A DNA stretch of 64,000 bases from JAGLCW01 sp964422555 (GTDB taxonomy: Bacteria; Caldisericota; Caldisericia; UBA6126). Where the stretch lies: the NCBI GenBank assembly GCA_964422555.1, contig CAYRBR010000002.1:11529-75528 (forward strand), written 5' to 3'. A program made the translations under genes and the position numbers. The notes under the pieces are model-generated. The model searched no databases, was not told the origin of the DNA, and saw only the letters and a program-made list of their open reading frames with translations. This document shows, piece by piece, positions 62,264 through 64,000 of this stretch. How positions within the stretch are numbered: the first letter of the stretch is position 1; every line of letters starts with the position of its first letter.

Positions 62264-63418
62264 TCAGTCTTCAATATATCCTTCAGTCCATAAATGACCG
62301 AGTTTTGCACCGTTTTTTATAAAGGTATTAATTCTCTCATCCAAGGAGGCATTTTCACATACAGTAACGCCGTCTTTGTTTCTTCTGCATATCCACACTT
62401 CAGAGGGACTCATGCTGTCTAAAAAATAGGGTGAATGAGTAGATACAGCAATTTGTCCAAACTCAGAGGCTTCTCGACAAATCTCAGTTAATTCATGAAT
62501 AAATGATGGATGAATATAATTCTCTGGTTCTTCCAATCCCATAAAAGTCACTACTCTAGGCTGCATTAGTAAAAGATAGTAAGCAAGCATTTTTAACGTT
62601 CCGTTTGACATGTATTTTTTTGATATAGGTTCATGAAAACCTTTATCAATCATAAACAATTTGTTAGCATCGCTAGCTGTATCCAGCTTGAACTCAATAG
62701 TATCTAACGAGGGTATCTGCAGCTGAAGTTTTTTTCTTATAGTGTCAAAAAGCTCAGGCTTCCTTTCTCTTAGATGATACAAAGCATTCTCAAGATTTTT
62801 GCCATACCTTGACAATGAATCACTTTGGCTCCCTAAACTTTCTTCCCGTAAGGACGTAATCTGAAAATCATAAACATTCATCTTTGAAATATACTTATAT
62901 AGTATGTTTGCGGCTGCATATCTAGTTAGTTGACCAAAAACGCTGAGGGCTAAAACGTCAGAAGAAAACAATTCTTCAGTACGTTCTGTTGGACTATCAA
63001 TTAGTTCTCTGACTGTACCTTTTCCACCCTCGAAAAGCAAATAGGGGTTAATCTGGTTTTCAATAAATATACTCTCTTTTTCAATTACTGGGTTTCCATT
63101 AACAATAGAAATTTTAACGTCGTATTCAATATATGAATTTTCGACATCATCATACAGCTGTATTCCAATTTTTAAATGCTTCGCATTATTCTTGGATAGA
63201 AGTTCATAACTGCCACCTCTTCGATTTACTGCATCCTTACATCCATTTTTAAGAAGATCAGACAGAAAACTAAGTGAATCTAGAATCGAAGATTTCCCAG
63301 AACCATTTTTTCCTAAAAAGACAGCAAACGGGGTTATATTGTCTATCCTTAAGTTGTTGATACTCTTAAAATTTTCTAAACGCAGTTCTCTAACAAAACA
63401 ATTACTTACTTCCATCAC
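62264..63418 (-). CDS. AAA_21/OLD-type ABC-class ATPase
   Basis: A 384-residue ATPase. Walker A is G36-K-N-G-S-G-K42-S, the signature-like segment is MSNGTLKMLAYYL, Walker B is VVTFMGLEEPENYIHP and the switch His is in AVSTHSPYFLDSM. This is the AAA_21 class found in OLD, Septu and PARIS-type systems. It may start at GTG 63418 or ATG 63415; GTG overlaps the upstream small gene by 4 bases. It likely forms a complex with the DUF4276 protein encoded 1 base later. Confidence 0.87.
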   Translation of the reverse strand: MMEVSNCFVRELRLENFKSINNLRIDNITPFAVFLGKNGSGKSSILDSLSFLSDLLKNGCKDAVNRRGGSYELLSKNNAKHLKIGIQLYDDVENSYIEYDVKISIVNGNPVIEKESIFIENQINPYLLFEGGKGTVRELIDSPTERTEELFSSDVLALSVFGQLTRYAAANILYKYISKMNVYDFQITSLREESLGSQSDSLSRYGKNLENALYHLRERKPELFDTIRKKLQLQIPSLDTIEFKLDTASDANKLFMIDKGFHEPISKKYMSNGTLKMLAYYLLLMQPRVVTFMGLEEPENYIHPSFIHELTEICREASEFGQIAVSTHSPYFLDSMSPSEVWICRRNKDGVTVCENASLDERINTFIKNGAKLGHLWTEGYIED

Positions 63419-63825
63419 AACAACTTCTTATTCGTCATGATATTTATCGTATTACACAGTTCACTGTAAAAATTGGATTCATCTACATTCTTAAAATCAG
63501 GAAATATATTTATACCACAGGTAACTATCTTTCTACTATTTGTTTGTATATTCATATGCCACCATAGTTTCGCTATCAATTCAGAACCATATTGCTTTTC
63601 TAGTCTCCATACATTGAATTTGCGTATGAATAAAAACATAGGTTTCCAAGATATACTTTTGATCGTAAGATTACAACATTCCTCGAAAATATCATTTCCA
63701 CTTCTTAACTTAACATCGAGCATGTTATTCTCGTAAAATACAGAAAAACTCTTACCTTTTAGCATCTCAACGGCAATGTCTAAATATTGTATTTCTTCTT
63801 TGTTCATGTTTATATTATATCTCAT
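63415..63825 (-). CDS. Protein of unknown function in ATPase/TOPRIM cassette
   Basis: A 136-residue soluble protein with no family I recognise. It has an N-terminal helix (EEIQYLDIAVEMLKG), a beta-rich middle with several aromatic residues (KPMFLFIRKFNVWRLEKQYG, LWWHMNIQT) and CGINIFPDF. The start could be ATG 63825 or 63807. It overlaps the ATPase by 4 bases, so it is the first gene of the cassette and may be a sensor or immunity protein. Confidence 0.6.
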   Translation of the reverse strand: MRYNINMNKEEIQYLDIAVEMLKGKSFSVFYENNMLDVKLRSGNDIFEECCNLTIKSISWKPMFLFIRKFNVWRLEKQYGSELIAKLWWHMNIQTNSRKIVTCGINIFPDFKNVDESNFYSELCNTINIMTNKKLL

Positions 63826-63834
63826 TTTTTATCC

Positions 63835-63866
63835 AAAAAAAAAGACCCCCTATTGAAAAGGGGGTC
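63835..63866 (-). terminator. Terminator of the rRNA operon
   Basis: Stem GACCCCCT (63844-63851) / AGGGGGTC (63859-63866) with a 7-base loop, followed on the minus strand by nine T (complement of 63835-63843). It lies about 80 bases after the 5S 3' end and before the cassette gene at 63825. Confidence 0.9.
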
Positions 63867-63943
63867 GGAAATAAATAAAAGGGAAGGAAAAAAAGGAGGT
63901 GCGAAAATGGAGGGTGAAATCTAAAAAATATATATAGATTTCT

Positions 63944-64000
63944 CGGGCTGGCAGCTTCCTACTCTCCCGGTCAGTTTCCCGACAAGTACCATCGGCCTCA
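63944..64000 (-). rRNA. rrf: 5S ribosomal RNA, 3' part
   Basis: Read on the minus strand, the last 57 bases contain GCCGATGGTACTTGTCGGGA, then GGGAGAGTAGGAAGCTGCCAG, the conserved 3' half of bacterial 5S rRNA with the loop E/helix IV pattern. The 5' half is beyond the window. The spacing to the terminator indicates the end of an rrn operon. The exact 3' end is uncertain by a few bases. Confidence 0.9.

Noticed and set aside
1..64000. Insertion sequence, prophage, CRISPR array or tRNA gene
   Set aside because: No transposase, integrase, direct-repeat array or cloverleaf was recognised on reading both strands; a dedicated tRNA scan was not possible.

Overview
The window is about 35% G+C by eye and densely packed. 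It looks like a chromosomal segment of a fermentative, strictly anaerobic bacterium. Bacillota/Clostridia-like traits are an mreC-mreD-PBP2-minC-minD-minE operon, a V-type ATPase cluster in the Enterococcus ntpFIKECGABD order, a MurG with the SRG-x-Q variant C-terminal motif, many TTG/GTG starts and AGGAGG ribosome binding sites. Anaerobic metabolism is shown by a one-chain pyruvate:ferredoxin oxidoreductase, a four-subunit 2-oxoacid:ferredoxin oxidoreductase, acetate kinase, desulfoferrodoxin and ferritin. The phylum is an inference; the only rRNA present is the 3' end of a 5S gene. No tRNA, insertion sequence, prophage or CRISPR array was seen, and no gene-free stretch exceeds 300 bases.

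Layout. 1-8415 (+): tail of mreC, mreD, PBP2, minC, minD, minE, then an SbcD-like/SbcC-like pair whose catalytic motifs are eroded. 8485-11138 (+): korDABC with its own promoter and terminator. 11153-18499 (-): aldo/keto reductase, DUF1893 and ECF S-component genes; arfB; a DUF234-type ATPase; then a beta-propeller lipoprotein, ferritin, superoxide reductase and Nudix hydrolase. 18551-21838 (+): a large secreted subtilase with a dockerin-like tail. 38602 down to 21861 (-): one long run of 16 closely spaced or overlapping genes, ackA-gatCAB-amino acid decarboxylase-V-ATPase (9 genes)-ABC exporter-pseudouridine synthase. 38772-43433 (+): peroxiredoxin, a cysteine-less peroxiredoxin-like protein, then grpE-dnaK-dnaJ. 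43449-46932: two anchored proteins of unknown function facing a GGCT-fold protein and a TspO-like membrane protein. 47000-55579 (-): PFOR and a 1650-residue multi-PAS/GAF histidine kinase. 55751-59667: small membrane protein, a candidate structured RNA, murG, HdeD-like protein and a DOMON/rhodanese-like/copper-amine-oxidase-N protein. 63825 down to 59657 (-): a three-gene cassette (unknown, AAA_21 ATPase, DUF4276 TOPRIM-like) running into an ABC-F gene, just downstream of an rRNA operon ending in 5S.

How the genes fit. PFOR and Kor feed reduced ferredoxin and acyl-CoA, and acetate kinase makes ATP. The V-ATPase rotor subunit carries all the Na+-ligand residues known from Enterococcus hirae NtpK, so a sodium circuit is predicted. 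SOR, ferritin and peroxiredoxin handle accidental oxygen exposure.

The best candidates for something undescribed are two. First, the SbcCD-like pair at 4265-8415 keeps the Mre11/Rad50 architecture but has lost every recognisable nuclease metal ligand and several ATPase motifs, and sits in the cell-shape/division operon. Second, the ATPase-TOPRIM cassette at 61645-63825 resembles two-component anti-phage systems and has an unfamiliar third gene.
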